From contig NZ_QMKP01000006.1 in assembly GCF_003287955.1 (NCBI RefSeq), positions 156,017 through 220,016 on the forward strand: a stretch of DNA of 64,000 nucleotides, read 5' to 3'. Shown here one piece after another: positions 39,201 to 47,133 of this stretch (positions are counted from its first letter, which is position 1; each line of letters starts with the position of its first letter). The translations under genes were made by a program, and so were the position numbers. This DNA is from Arthrobacter sp. AQ5-06 (lineage in GTDB: Bacteria > Actinomycetota > Actinomycetes > Actinomycetales > Micrococcaceae). The notes beneath the pieces are model-generated. The model was not told the origin of the DNA. It did not search any database and saw only the letters and a program-made list of their open reading frames with translations.

Positions 39201-39838
39201 GCCTCCGGATCGAGCGTCTCGTCACGTCCGGGACATTCTCGCTCGACGGCGGCACCTGGGATGTGGACAACAACGTCTGGATCGTGGGCAACGGTGAGGA
39301 ATGCGTGGTGATTGATCCCGCGCACGACGCCAAGGCCGTTGCCGCCGCCGTCGGTGGCCGGAAACTCAAGGCGATCCTGCTGACCCACGGCCACGACGAC
39401 CACATCCGGTCGGTAGGTGACTTCTGGGACCTCGTCCAGGCCCCGATCCACCTCCACCAGGACGACTGGATGCTGTGGCGCAGCGTCTACCCGGACGTTG
39501 AGCCCGACGTCGCCATCAAGCACGGCGACGTCATTGAGGTGGCGGGGGCCAGCCTGACGGCCTTGCACACCCCCGGGCACTCGCCGGGCTCGGTGTCCTT
39601 CCACCTGGCTGACGGGCCCGACGGCGAGGGCTCGCTCTTCAGCGGCGACACCCTGTTTCAGGGCGGCCCCGGCGCCACGGGCCGGTCCTATAGCGACTTC
39701 CCCACCATCATCGAATCGATCCGGACGTGGCTGCTGCCGCTTCCGGCCGAAACGGTGGTGCGGACCGGCCACGGCGACAGCACCACCATCGGAGCCGAAG
39801 CCCCGCACCTGGACGGGTGGATCGCCCGGGGCCACTAA
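39197..39838 (+). CDS. MBL-fold metallo-hydrolase, partner of the mycothiol dehydrogenase
   Basis: 213 residues. The metallo-beta-lactamase motif is [16 protein letters not shown], with later metal ligands in [13 protein letters not shown] and [11 protein letters not shown]. The GTG start overlaps the stop of the dehydrogenase. This pairing is conserved in actinobacteria, and the hydrolase probably releases S-formyl-mycothiol or a related thioester. The last eight codons and the stop lie inside a 25-bp perfect hairpin. Confidence 0.88.
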   Translation: MSLRIERLVTSGTFSLDGGTWDVDNNVWIVGNGEECVVIDPAHDAKAVAAAVGGRKLKAILLTHGHDDHIRSVGDFWDLVQAPIHLHQDDWMLWRSVYPDVEPDVAIKHGDVIEVAGASLTALHTPGHSPGSVSFHLADGPDGEGSLFSGDTLFQGGPGATGRSYSDFPTIIESIRTWLLPLPAETVVRTGHGDSTTIGAEAPHLDGWIARGH

Positions 39839-39864
39839 GGGCCCCGGGCGATCCACCCGTCCAG
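39809..39864. terminator. 25-bp perfect palindromic bidirectional terminator overlapping a gene end
   Basis: Bases 39809-39833 pair perfectly with 39840-39864. The six-base loop ACTAAG contains the stop codon of the MBL-fold gene, so the 5' arm is coding sequence. The convergent lipoate-ligase-like gene ends at 39890. Confidence 0.85.
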
Positions 39865-39889
39865 CCCAGCCCCGCCCTGCCAGCGCGGG

Positions 39890-40657
39890 TTACGCCTGCC
39901 GAGTATCCAAACCTGCATAGCTGCTGAAGTCGGCGTGCCGGAGGGCGGCGTGGCCCGCGTACGCGGCAATAATGGCGTCCTGGACATCCTGGACGGTGAG
40001 GCCAGGCACGAGATCGTTGGCCGCGCCGGCGGTGGCCGGGTCCCAATCCAGGCCCAAGGCTGCATAGCTGTCCGTCAGGACGCTGCGGATGGGGGCGGAA
40101 TTTTCCACCACGATCACGGAACTGAACAGCCACCCGCCGCTCACCACGCGCTGCGCTGTGCCGACGAGTTTGATCCGTCGCGCCGGGTCGGCAGGGTCGG
40201 TACCGTGAACGCTGAACTCCCCCGGGCAGTACTCCCCCGGAATTTCGCCAACTGCTGCCTGCACACCGACGTTCCGCAAGGACTGCGCCAGCAGCTCACC
40301 AAAGAAACTGAACCGGCCCTTGGAACCGGCAATGGCATCCGCGTGGGGCATCACATGGTCCACCACCAGCGTGCCCTCGTGGTAGGCGGCGGCACGGCCG
40401 CCGGCCTTCCGCACCAGGGGTTCAAATCCGTGCTCGCGGCAGACCTGGGCGGCCGCGTCGAAGCCGGGCAAGCGGGTATCCCGCTGGCCGAAGGCAACAG
40501 TGGGTGCGGGCCGGTACAGCCGGAGCGTGGGGCCGATCCTTCCGGTCTTCGCCTGGGTCAGCAGTTCGAGGCCGAATTCCAGGTCACGTGCGGCGCCGAG
40601 GGAACGATCCTGCCGCACCACGGTGAGCGTCCGGAGTCCCGCTTCGGCGTCCTGCAT
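39890..40657 (-). CDS. Lipoate--protein ligase family protein (BPL/LplA/LipB fold)
   Basis: About 255 residues. Features are LRLYRPAPTVAFGQRD, VRKAGGRAAAYHEGTLVVDHV and KLVGTAQRVVSGGWLFSSVI, where the Lys in RIKLVGTAQR is the usual catalytic lysine. It attaches lipoate or a related acyl group to a carrier protein; the specificity is not clear. The ATG at 40657 follows GGGAG and fits the 17-base gap to the divergent DUF2177 gene. Confidence 0.8.
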   Translation of the reverse strand: MQDAEAGLRTLTVVRQDRSLGAARDLEFGLELLTQAKTGRIGPTLRLYRPAPTVAFGQRDTRLPGFDAAAQVCREHGFEPLVRKAGGRAAAYHEGTLVVDHVMPHADAIAGSKGRFSFFGELLAQSLRNVGVQAAVGEIPGEYCPGEFSVHGTDPADPARRIKLVGTAQRVVSGGWLFSSVIVVENSAPIRSVLTDSYAALGLDWDPATAGAANDLVPGLTVQDVQDAIIAAYAGHAALRHADFSSYAGLDTRQA

Positions 40658-40673
40658 GTTGCTAAGCTCCCTT

Positions 40674-41063
40674 ATGGTCATATTGCAATTCCTTGTCGTC
40701 GCGGCTGCGTTCGCGGTCATCGACGCCGTCTGGCTCAAGCTCATGAACCCGTTCTACCGCAGCCACATCGGTGACCTGCTCGCAGACAAGCCACACTTAG
40801 GTTACGCCGTGGCTTTCTATGTCATGTACATAGCGGGGATTGTCTTCTTTGCGCTGCGGCCGGCGCTCGACGGCGGCAGCTGGCTGACCGCCGTCGGCTA
40901 TGGGGCCGCCTTGGGCGCCTTTGCCTACGCGACGTACGACCTCACGAATGCCGCCACGCTCAAGACGTGGCCGCTGCAGCTTATTGTCGTGGACATCCTG
41001 TGGGGTGCCGCCCTGACGGGGCTGTCCACCCTCGCCGGGTGGCTGGTGTTCCGTTCCACCTGA
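40674..41063 (+). CDS. DUF2177 family membrane protein
   Basis: 129 residues with about four membrane helices: MVILQFLVVAAAFAVIDAVW, GYAVAFYVMYIAGIVFFAL, WLTAVGYGAALGAFAYATYD and LIVVDILWGAALTGLSTLA. The family motif DLTNAATLKTWPL is present. Function is unknown. It is divergent from the lipoate-ligase-like gene with only 16 bases between start codons. Confidence 0.85.
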   Translation: MVILQFLVVAAAFAVIDAVWLKLMNPFYRSHIGDLLADKPHLGYAVAFYVMYIAGIVFFALRPALDGGSWLTAVGYGAALGAFAYATYDLTNAATLKTWPLQLIVVDILWGAALTGLSTLAGWLVFRST

Positions 41064-41166
41064 CAGAAGCGACCTGACACGAACGGACTATTACGTACCG
41101 TCCCCCGCGGGTGGCTAAACTCAGGAACTGGCTGCACCCCAACACTCCCTCAGGAGAGGCAATCCA

Positions 41167-41874
41167 CTGATACGAGTCATTAGCTACAACCTCCGCAAGC
41201 ACAAGGCCAGCGGGGAACTGGTCGCCCTGGCCCAAGACTTCGGCGTCGATGCCCTGTGTCTGCAGGAATGTGACACCACTGACCTGCCGGACACGCTGGG
41301 TCAGCTGCAACTGGCCGATTCGACTAAAGGGAACCGGCTGGGGCTGGCCATCTACTACCGGCCTGACCGATTCACTTCGCACGGCACCAAAACCTTTGCG
41401 CTCAAGAAGTCTTTGCACGACATGGTCCTGGCACCCGCGCATGAGCGCCTCATTGGCACGCGCGTGCGGGACAACGAGACCGATCACGAACTCGTCATTG
41501 CCTCATTCCATGCCGCTCCGCTGACCGCCACCAACTCGCTGCGACGCAACCAGATCCACGCTGCGCACAAGGAACTGCTGGGCATGGGGACGGGCCTGAT
41601 GACCCTGATGGTGGGTGACTTCAACTACCCGTTCTTCACGAAGAACCTCAACGAACACATGAAGAATTCCGGTTACGAACTCTCTCTCAGCGACCGCAGG
41701 ACGTACACCCGATACAAGGTTTTCAAGGGCCACTTCGACTTCGCCACGTCCTTGGGACTGAACATCGAGAACGTGGAAACGCTGCCCCGCGGCGCCTCCG
41801 ACCACCTGCCCATCCTGGTGACCGCCGAATACGGCCAGGACTCGACGCCGGGCCAGGGACCGCCTCACCCCTGA
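41167..41874 (+). CDS. Endonuclease/exonuclease/phosphatase (EEP) family protein with a CTG start
   Basis: 235 residues. The EEP fold begins IRVISYNLRKHKASGELVAL and continues with DALCLQECDTTDL (metal Glu), VGDFNYPFF (Asp/Asn) and RGASDHLPILVTAEY (catalytic His). No ATG, GTG or TTG is in frame until codon 83, which would lose the metal-binding Glu. The CTG at 41167 follows AGGAGAGG at seven bases and is the likely start. The substrate (nucleic acid, inositide or lipid) is unknown. A degraded second copy of its 3' part lies at 45540. Confidence 0.85.
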   Translation: MIRVISYNLRKHKASGELVALAQDFGVDALCLQECDTTDLPDTLGQLQLADSTKGNRLGLAIYYRPDRFTSHGTKTFALKKSLHDMVLAPAHERLIGTRVRDNETDHELVIASFHAAPLTATNSLRRNQIHAAHKELLGMGTGLMTLMVGDFNYPFFTKNLNEHMKNSGYELSLSDRRTYTRYKVFKGHFDFATSLGLNIENVETLPRGASDHLPILVTAEYGQDSTPGQGPPHP

Positions 41875-41897
41875 TTGCACGTGACTTGGAGGCCTGA

Positions 41898-42400
41898 GTG
41901 CGGCACGACTGGATCCACAAGGCGATACCGGGCGTTCGCGTTGCGCGAGGCTACAAAGTCTTCTGGCTAAGGTCGGATCTGGCGGCCGGGGCGGCGCTGA
42001 GTGCGGCCCTGATTCCGGCGGGAATGGCCTATACAGAGGCGGCTGGCCTCCCCGCGGCAGGACAGGACCCTGCCCACGCGGTGGCTTTGGCCGGCTGGCT
42101 GTCCATCCTGATCGGCGTTTTTCCTGATTGCCGCTGCATCCGTCGCTGCGGTCGCCGCCCTCAATCCGACCGCTGAACTGCCGGTGGTGGGCGCTTTGCC
42201 GCCGGGATTATGGTGGCCACACCGCGGGTAACCACCTTCCTGCACACCGCCACGCTCGCCGCCGTGGTGATCGTGGCAGCGTCGTCGTTCATAGGTGTCC
42301 TGCAGGGAATTGCCCTGGCTATTGGCTTGTCCCTTTTGGCCTTTATCCAGCGTGCTGGCCAGCGTGCCTGGGATCCGTACCGCACCGAACTCGCGATGCT
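41898..42400 (+). pseudogene. SulP-family anion transporter remnant with several internal deletions
   Basis: Separate SulP pieces are recognisable in order: GYKVFWLRSDLAAGAALSAA then ALIPAGMAYTEAAGLPAAG; GQDPAHAVALAGWLSILIGV; in another frame LNPTAELPVVGALPPGL; then MVATPRVTTFLHTATLAAVV; and GVLQGIALAIGLSLLAFIQR near 42350. Full-length SulP proteins are 500 or more residues, and this region holds perhaps a third. At least one frameshift (near 42120) and several gaps occur. The end coordinate is approximate. It cannot make a working transporter. Confidence 0.75.
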
Positions 42401-42445
42401 TCCGCGGCGACGCGGGGCCCCGACGGTCCCCCACGAAGCATCGGG

Positions 42446-43243
42446 TCATTTGGGCGCTGGGTCCAATGCACCCTTTCTCGCCAGGAATGAAACGCTGGAA
42501 ACCCCATATTTAGCCGTCGCTGCCTGTGCCCTGTCGGAGATAAATTCGTAGCTGTTTGCCCTGCTGGTCTCGATGGTGAAGCCGGCGCCAGCGATAGTCT
42601 CCTGGTAGCTGTCCGTTTGGGCAGCACCTCCAATGCAGGCGGCCCAGAGATCGGTGTTGCAGACAATTTTCGCGGTGAGCGGTACGGCAGTGACAATGTC
42701 GGCAATTGCCAGACGCCCGCCAGGCCGCAGCACACGGGCCGCTTCCCGAAATACCGACGGCTTGTCCGGGGACAGGTTTATGACGCCGTTGGAGATGACG
42801 CAGTCAAAACTGCCGTCCGCAAACGGGAGGCCTTCGATGCGGCCCTTGGTAAAGGTGACATGCGGGTAGCCGCCGGGGTTCCGCAGTCGTTCAGCCTTGT
42901 CCAGCTGCTCTTCAGTCATATCAAGGCCAACGACGCGCCCCGTGGTGCCAACCATGGCGGCGGCGGAAAAGACGTCGGTCCCGGAGCCGGAACCGAGGTC
43001 GAGGACCTTCTCGCCGGGGATTAGATCCGCCAGGTCGAAGAAGTATCCAACGCCGGCAAACGATTCGAGGGCGCCAGCAGGAATGGTGTCCAGGAGCTGG
43101 GGCGGGTAGCCCAGCTGCTCGGCAAGCCCCCGTCCCATTTTGAAGTGGTAGCTGCCGGTGGGGTTCAGGGCCACCGCGCGGTAGACCTGCTTGACCTTTT
43201 CCTCGAGTTCGCGGCGGTCTACTTCAACCGTTTCCGTATCCAT
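42446..43243 (-). CDS. ArsM-like SAM-dependent methyltransferase
   Basis: 265 residues of class I methyltransferase. Motif I is [20 protein letters not shown], followed by [19 protein letters not shown] and the ArsM-type segment [20 protein letters not shown] and [16 protein letters not shown]. Arsenite methyltransferases have Cys in the SNC motif; here it is Gly, while the later CIGGA Cys is kept. Arsenite methylation is therefore doubtful. It is 14 bases behind the OsmC gene on the same strand. The C-terminus extends past the family end by a few residues next to SulP debris. Confidence 0.82.
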   Translation of the reverse strand: MDTETVEVDRRELEEKVKQVYRAVALNPTGSYHFKMGRGLAEQLGYPPQLLDTIPAGALESFAGVGYFFDLADLIPGEKVLDLGSGSGTDVFSAAAMVGTTGRVVGLDMTEEQLDKAERLRNPGGYPHVTFTKGRIEGLPFADGSFDCVISNGVINLSPDKPSVFREAARVLRPGGRLAIADIVTAVPLTAKIVCNTDLWAACIGGAAQTDSYQETIAGAGFTIETSRANSYEFISDRAQAATAKYGVSSVSFLARKGALDPAPK

Positions 43244-43257
43244 GGCCCGGCCTTCCG

Positions 43258-43824
43258 TCAGGCGATTTCGAGCGTGGTGTGCACCGGGACCGGATTGGCC
43301 AGGCAGTCGCGGACGGGCGAAGTGTCCTGGACGTAACGGCACAACGCCTGCAGCTGCTCCGGGGTCGCATTCGGGCTGGAGACCCGGGCTGTTGCGCGTA
43401 TCGCGGTGAATCCCGGCCGGGGACCGTCCAGGCCCAAGAACGGACGGGCGTCCAGGTCGCCCTCCACCTGGAATTCCAGCGAGCGGATTTCAATGCCCTG
43501 GGCAGCCGCGTTTGCCGCGTAGCCCACGGAGTAGCAGAAGCCCAGCGCCTGCAGCAGGAGTTCGACGGCGTTGGGCCCGGCGTTGTTGCCGAGCAGCACG
43601 GGCGGCTCATCGCCTTCGAGGACGAAGCTGCCGGTCCGGCCGGTGTCGGGCTCGCCTGCATGTGTAAACCCGAGAATGTTGCCGGTGTTGTGCGTCCCAT
43701 CAAGCCAGGTTGTGGTTGCCTTGAAGGTGAAACTCGCCATAGCAGGATCCGATTGAATTGCCCCTATCGTCCCCACCAGCCGGTCTACGTCAATTCCATT
43801 TCGGATGGCGGCTACATCTCCCAT
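43258..43824 (-). CDS. OsmC-family peroxiredoxin-like protein
   Basis: 188 residues. Conserved OsmC Cys positions are seen in ALGFCYSVGYAANAAAQGI and in LQALCRYVQDTSPVRDCL. OsmC/Ohr proteins reduce organic hydroperoxides or handle reactive sulfur through the two cysteines. The start is the ATG at 43824 (MGDVAAIRNGID) with AGAGGCG upstream. The first about 25 residues precede the fold. It is divergent from the ArsR-rhodanese regulator and first in an operon with the methyltransferase. Confidence 0.85.
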   Translation of the reverse strand: MGDVAAIRNGIDVDRLVGTIGAIQSDPAMASFTFKATTTWLDGTHNTGNILGFTHAGEPDTGRTGSFVLEGDEPPVLLGNNAGPNAVELLLQALGFCYSVGYAANAAAQGIEIRSLEFQVEGDLDARPFLGLDGPRPGFTAIRATARVSSPNATPEQLQALCRYVQDTSPVRDCLANPVPVHTTLEIA

Positions 43825-43882
43825 CCCAATTCGCCTCTTTCCGATTTTTGCGCGGATCCGGAGCGGGTCCTCACAGGTATAA

Positions 43883-43898
43883 TCAAGCAATCACTTGA
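43883..43898 (-). promoter_or_regulatory. Operator-like inverted repeat for the OsmC promoter
   Basis: TCAAG-N6-CTTGA lies 59 bases before the OsmC start. On the minus strand it falls within a region holding plausible -35 and -10 hexamers (TTCAAG and GATTAT). It shares the half-site TCAAG/CTTGA with the repeat at 43933. Confidence 0.6.
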
Positions 43899-43902
43899 CT
43901 AC

Positions 43903-43931
43903 TTGAATTGCACACCTGGACGGGATAAATT
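43903..43931 (+). promoter_or_regulatory. Promoter of the ArsR-rhodanese gene
   Basis: TTGAAT at 43903 and TAAATT at 43926 are 17 bases apart, a normal sigma-70 arrangement. The operator at 43933 follows directly after the -10, where a bound repressor would block initiation. Confidence 0.55.
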
Positions 43932-43932
43932 G

Positions 43933-43948
43933 TCAAGTACTTACTTGA
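43933..43948 (+). promoter_or_regulatory. ArsR-type operator, TCAAGTA-N2-TACTTGA
   Basis: A perfect 7-base inverted repeat 26 bases before the regulator start. With its relative at 43883 there is one site per divergent promoter, as expected for an autoregulated ArsR family repressor. Confidence 0.65.
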
Positions 43949-43973
43949 ATAGGTGCGATGAGGGGAGACTCCG

Positions 43974-44648
43974 GTGAGCAGCAGGAAAGCCAAGGACGCA
44001 CTCTTTGACGCATTTTCCTCGGTGGCCAAGGTGCTTGGCAGCGGCCGGCGCGCCGAACTGGTGGACGTCCTTGCCCAGGGCGAACGCCCGGTGGACGAAC
44101 TCGCTCAAGAGATCGGGCAGAGTGTAGCCAACACCTCACAGCACCTCCAGCACCTTCAGCGGTCAGGGCTGGTCCGCAGCAGGCGCCAGGGAACCCGGAT
44201 CTACTACCGGCTTAGCGGATCATCGGTGGCCGAACTTTGGGCAGCCATCCGCAATGTGGCTGCGGAGCATGTGGCGGAACTCGATAAACTTGCCACGGCC
44301 TATCTTGGCGACCGTTCCGCCCTGGACACCCTGACGCAGGCTGAACTCCGCGAGCGGATGTCCGCCGGCGATGTTGTGGTCCTCGATGTGCGGCCGGAAC
44401 CGGAGTTCCAGTCCGGGCATATCGCAGGAGCGGTGTCCGTTCCGCTCAAGGACCTGGGGGCGAGACTGAGAAATCTCCCCGATGACCGCCAGGTTGTTGC
44501 CTATTGCCGGGGCCCTTACTGTGTGTTCGCAAACGAAGCCGTACAAATGCTCCGCCTGGAAGGGATCCCGGCCACACGCCTGGAAGGCGGCTACCCGGAG
44601 TGGGCTGCTGCAGGGCTCCCGGTGGAGGCGGCCCCGCGGCAGGAATAG
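43974..44648 (+). CDS. ArsR/SmtB-type regulator fused to a rhodanese domain
   Basis: 224 residues. A winged helix (SVANTSQHLQHLQRSGLVRS, recognition helix) occupies the first 100 residues. A rhodanese domain follows (VVLDVRPEPEFQSGHIAGAV) with the active-site loop YCRGPYCVF. No classical ArsR metal cysteines (CxC) are seen, so the signal is probably a reactive sulfur species read by the rhodanese Cys. It starts GTG at 43974 and is divergent from osmC-methyltransferase. Confidence 0.85.
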   Translation: MSSRKAKDALFDAFSSVAKVLGSGRRAELVDVLAQGERPVDELAQEIGQSVANTSQHLQHLQRSGLVRSRRQGTRIYYRLSGSSVAELWAAIRNVAAEHVAELDKLATAYLGDRSALDTLTQAELRERMSAGDVVVLDVRPEPEFQSGHIAGAVSVPLKDLGARLRNLPDDRQVVAYCRGPYCVFANEAVQMLRLEGIPATRLEGGYPEWAAAGLPVEAAPRQE

Positions 44649-44687
44649 CATCCGGCTGTGCGGGCGGAGAGGGTCGCTGTTCTGAGG

Positions 44688-45527
44688 TTAGCTCCTGCGC
44701 AGCGTCAGGATCTGCTCAGCACGGCCGAAGGGGCCCTGGAGATCGTGCAGGACGGTGGACGTGAGGCCAATCCCGTCGGTTCCGAACGAGACGGCGTTGT
44801 CCAGGCCCAGCCATTCGCCCTCGGGCCTGCGGTACATGTGGATCTGCAGGTCCAGGTTGGGGAAGGCATAGCTGTCTTTGCCCGGGGGGACCCTGGCCGC
44901 GATCCCGTTGGCTGTGTCAACGAGCCCCATCAGCCGGGCCAGGTCGCCGCTGTCGGCTTTATCCGTCAGGGGGTGCTGGGTGCGGAGCCAGACGATGCCC
45001 GCGCCGGGCCGGTGGCCCTCGGCCACGCGCATCTCCAGGGACCGGATGTATCCGCCTGGCCAGATGGCAGGGCCGTCGAGCGGTTTGCATTCATCCGGCG
45101 CCGGTATGGCAGTGTCCTCGACGGCGGCAACGGCGCCCGTGTCGCTGGTGATCATCCGCCACGCGGTGGCGCGGATGGCAACCCGGCCGCTGGCGACCAG
45201 TTCTGCCTGCAGGAGCTCGATGGTCCGGCCCGGACGGAGGGTGGTGGTTTCGATGTGGAAGCCGCCACCGGGGATCAGGCCCAGGATCTCGTAGCTCAGC
45301 CGGGCCATGCGCATGTCGTCGCGGGGTTCGTGGCGCTCCAGGCTGTCCGCCATCAGGCCGGAGGCCGGCGCCATATGCTGTTCGTGCTCGTTCCACGCCC
45401 CCTGGGCGTGGATGGTGGAGCGGAATCGGCCGCCGCCCAGCGTCTGGTAGTAGAAATCGCCCTCGGCGAGCTCCGGCAGTTCCTTGGTCAATGTTGGCCC
45501 TTCCGACGATTCTGGGTGAATGCTCAT
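44688..45527 (-). CDS. Acyl-CoA thioesterase family protein
   Basis: 279 residues with a double hot-dog organisation: ELAEGDFYYQTLGGGRFRST at the start, then LSYEILGLIPGGGFHIETT and a second half (QIHMYRRPEGEWLGLDNAVS). It resembles actinobacterial thioesterase-family proteins. The substrate is unknown. The start is the ATG at 45527 (MSIHPESSEG). A short remnant of the EEP gene lies immediately upstream on the other strand. Confidence 0.8.
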   Translation of the reverse strand: MSIHPESSEGPTLTKELPELAEGDFYYQTLGGGRFRSTIHAQGAWNEHEQHMAPASGLMADSLERHEPRDDMRMARLSYEILGLIPGGGFHIETTTLRPGRTIELLQAELVASGRVAIRATAWRMITSDTGAVAAVEDTAIPAPDECKPLDGPAIWPGGYIRSLEMRVAEGHRPGAGIVWLRTQHPLTDKADSGDLARLMGLVDTANGIAARVPPGKDSYAFPNLDLQIHMYRRPEGEWLGLDNAVSFGTDGIGLTSTVLHDLQGPFGRAEQILTLRRS

Positions 45528-45539
45528 TAACTCTAACCG

Positions 45540-45656
45540 TTGCGCCGGAAGCAAATCCACGCGGAGCTGCTGACCATGGGCGTCGAAACCCTACCGCGGG
45601 GAAAGGCCAGCCACCTGCCCATCATGGTCACCGCCGAGTATGGCAAGAACTACTGA
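45540..45656 (+). pseudogene. Remnant of an EEP-family gene (second copy, internally deleted)
   Basis: A 38-codon open stretch reads LRRKQIHAELL then MGVETLPRGKASHLPIMV and TAEYGKNY. It matches two separate parts of the EEP gene at 41167 (LRRNQIHAAHKELLGMG and VETLPRGASDHLPILVTAEY), with the roughly 65 residues between them missing. It differs at several positions, so it is a paralogue or a foreign homologue, not a recent copy. Confidence 0.8.
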
Positions 45657-45676
45657 CCGCGCTTACCCGGAGGGCT

Positions 45677-46213
45677 CTACTGGCTCCGCTCGGCAGAAAG
45701 CTCAAGCATGCGCGTCCGCAGGTCCGGCCACGATGCTGCGAAACCGGGATGGAGCTCCTTCAGGTCCACCGCATCCAACGGAACCCACTGGAGTTCGAGA
45801 CTTTCCGGATCGCTGATCACGGGCTCAAAAGGCGCGGTCACCAGCACAATAACGGTGGTGTAGGACCAGTAGCCAATGTCCAGCACAGACGTGAAGAGGA
45901 CGCTCACGTCCGCGGCCGGCACCGCAGCTTCCTCGTGCGCCTCGCGGAGTGCCCCGGTGACGGCGTCCTCGCCCTCGTGCAATGCTCCGCCGGGCAGTCC
46001 CCAGGTACCACCGTTGTGGCTCCACAGGGCGCGGTGCTGCAGGAGAACACCCTTGCCGGGATCATAGGCCAGGACGCCGGCGGCACCGAACCTGCCCCAG
46101 AACTTGCCGCGGCCGCCCTCCACCCAGACGTCACCGGGGTCCCGCGGACCGGACCGGACCGGCGGAGACATGAGGTTCGCATCAGGGGACGTGGCAGCCA
46201 AGGAGTGATCCAT
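45677..46213 (-). CDS. NUDIX hydrolase
   Basis: 178 residues. The Nudix box is GALHEGEDAVTGALREAHEE followed by AAV, with the consensus Gly replaced by Ala. Before it is VLLQHRALWSHNGGTWGLPG. It hydrolyses a nucleoside diphosphate linked to another moiety; the substrate is not predictable. The ATG at 46213 (MDHSLAATSP) is the start. It is convergent with the EEP remnant and lies downstream of DUF1918 on the same strand. Confidence 0.88.
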   Translation of the reverse strand: MDHSLAATSPDANLMSPPVRSGPRDPGDVWVEGGRGKFWGRFGAAGVLAYDPGKGVLLQHRALWSHNGGTWGLPGGALHEGEDAVTGALREAHEEAAVPAADVSVLFTSVLDIGYWSYTTVIVLVTAPFEPVISDPESLELQWVPLDAVDLKELHPGFAASWPDLRTRMLELSAERSQ

Positions 46214-46264
46214 TCCCTCAGTCTGACAGGTGCCCGATGGCCCTGACGCGCACCCCGCGGCGCG

Positions 46265-46465
46265 TCAGCCCGCTTGTCCCCCGTGACTGCGTTCGACGGC
46301 GAAATCACCGCCGGGGTACATGACGGTTTCGTGTCCGTCGTCGAACCGGACCAAGTAGGGCGGATGACCTTCCTGACCGCGGACTTCAACGATCACCCCG
46401 TGCCGGTCCGTAGATCCGACGGTCCTCCCCCGGACGATGATCCTGTCGCCCTGCATTGCCTCCAT
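46265..46465 (-). CDS. DUF1918 domain-containing small protein
   Basis: 66 residues: MEAMQGDRIIVRGRTVG, GVIVEVRGQEGHPPYLVRF and DDGHETVMYPGGDFAV. This is the SH3-like DUF1918 pattern found in many actinobacteria. Function is unknown. GGAGGTG lies seven bases before the ATG at 46465, which decides the start over the longer frame. Confidence 0.85.
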   Translation of the reverse strand: MEAMQGDRIIVRGRTVGSTDRHGVIVEVRGQEGHPPYLVRFDDGHETVMYPGGDFAVERSHGGQAG

Positions 46466-46518
46466 GGCAATCACCTCCAAAGCCCAGAGTACGACTGACG
46501 GGCACAAGGGAACAGGGG

Positions 46519-47079
46519 TCAGCCGCGTCCCCGGCCGCGGTTCCCGGAAATGCGCTGCAGGTCAGTTCCCTGAGACGCGATGAGCCGGGCAGCATGGCGG
46601 AGCGCGTCGTCGGGGTCCTGGTGCCAGCGGGAGATGACGACGTCGGCGCGCGGGCGGTCGCTTTCGCCCAGACCCTGCAGCAACGGAACCACGACGTCGG
46701 CAATCAGGGGGTCCACCAGCTCGTCCGTGTCCGCGGACCGGATGAAGCCCTCCAGCCGCGTCAGGTCGGAGTGGCGGAGGAGCGCCGCCCGTGACTGCAG
46801 GAGCACAATGGCGGCCAGCCGTCGCTCATAGATCGGCCGCCTGCCCGGACCGGGCCGGCCCCAGAGTAGCGTCGCCAAAGAGGTCACCTCATCATGGCCA
46901 AGGTCCTTGAACTTCCTGCCGGCATCGCGGACGGTGCCACGTACGGCTCCCACCGATGATCCATAGGACCCAAGTGCCCCGCCCACCCGGGACTCAACGT
47001 CTTTCGCCCGGTACCAGGTACCCTCGTTCTGCAGGGTGGCGTCGATGAAGCCGACAGCCTCCTGCACGCGCTCGTTCAC
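46519..47079 (-). CDS. HEAT-like protein resembling AlkD DNA alkylation repair proteins
   Basis: 186 helical residues. The middle (RRPIYERRLAAIVLLQSRA then LTRLEGFIRSADTDELVD and VVVPLLQ) has the spacing of the AlkD HEAT repeats. The C-terminal ISRWHQDPDDALRHAARLI could be the family's final repeat. Catalytic tryptophans of true AlkD are not clearly placed, so glycosylase activity is uncertain. It ends 12 bases before the DUF1918 frame begins. Confidence 0.5.
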   Translation of the reverse strand: MNERVQEAVGFIDATLQNEGTWYRAKDVESRVGGALGSYGSSVGAVRGTVRDAGRKFKDLGHDEVTSLATLLWGRPGPGRRPIYERRLAAIVLLQSRAALLRHSDLTRLEGFIRSADTDELVDPLIADVVVPLLQGLGESDRPRADVVISRWHQDPDDALRHAARLIASQGTDLQRISGNRGRGRG

Positions 47080-47133
47080 TGCAGCCTCCCGTTCGCTGCG
47101 ACTTGGGTCACGGCACTTGAGTTCACGGCGCCG

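Noticed and set aside
44658..45530. A 290-codon open frame antisense to the thioesterase
   Set aside because: No domain or ribosome-binding site; the reverse strand carries the recognisable double hot-dog protein.
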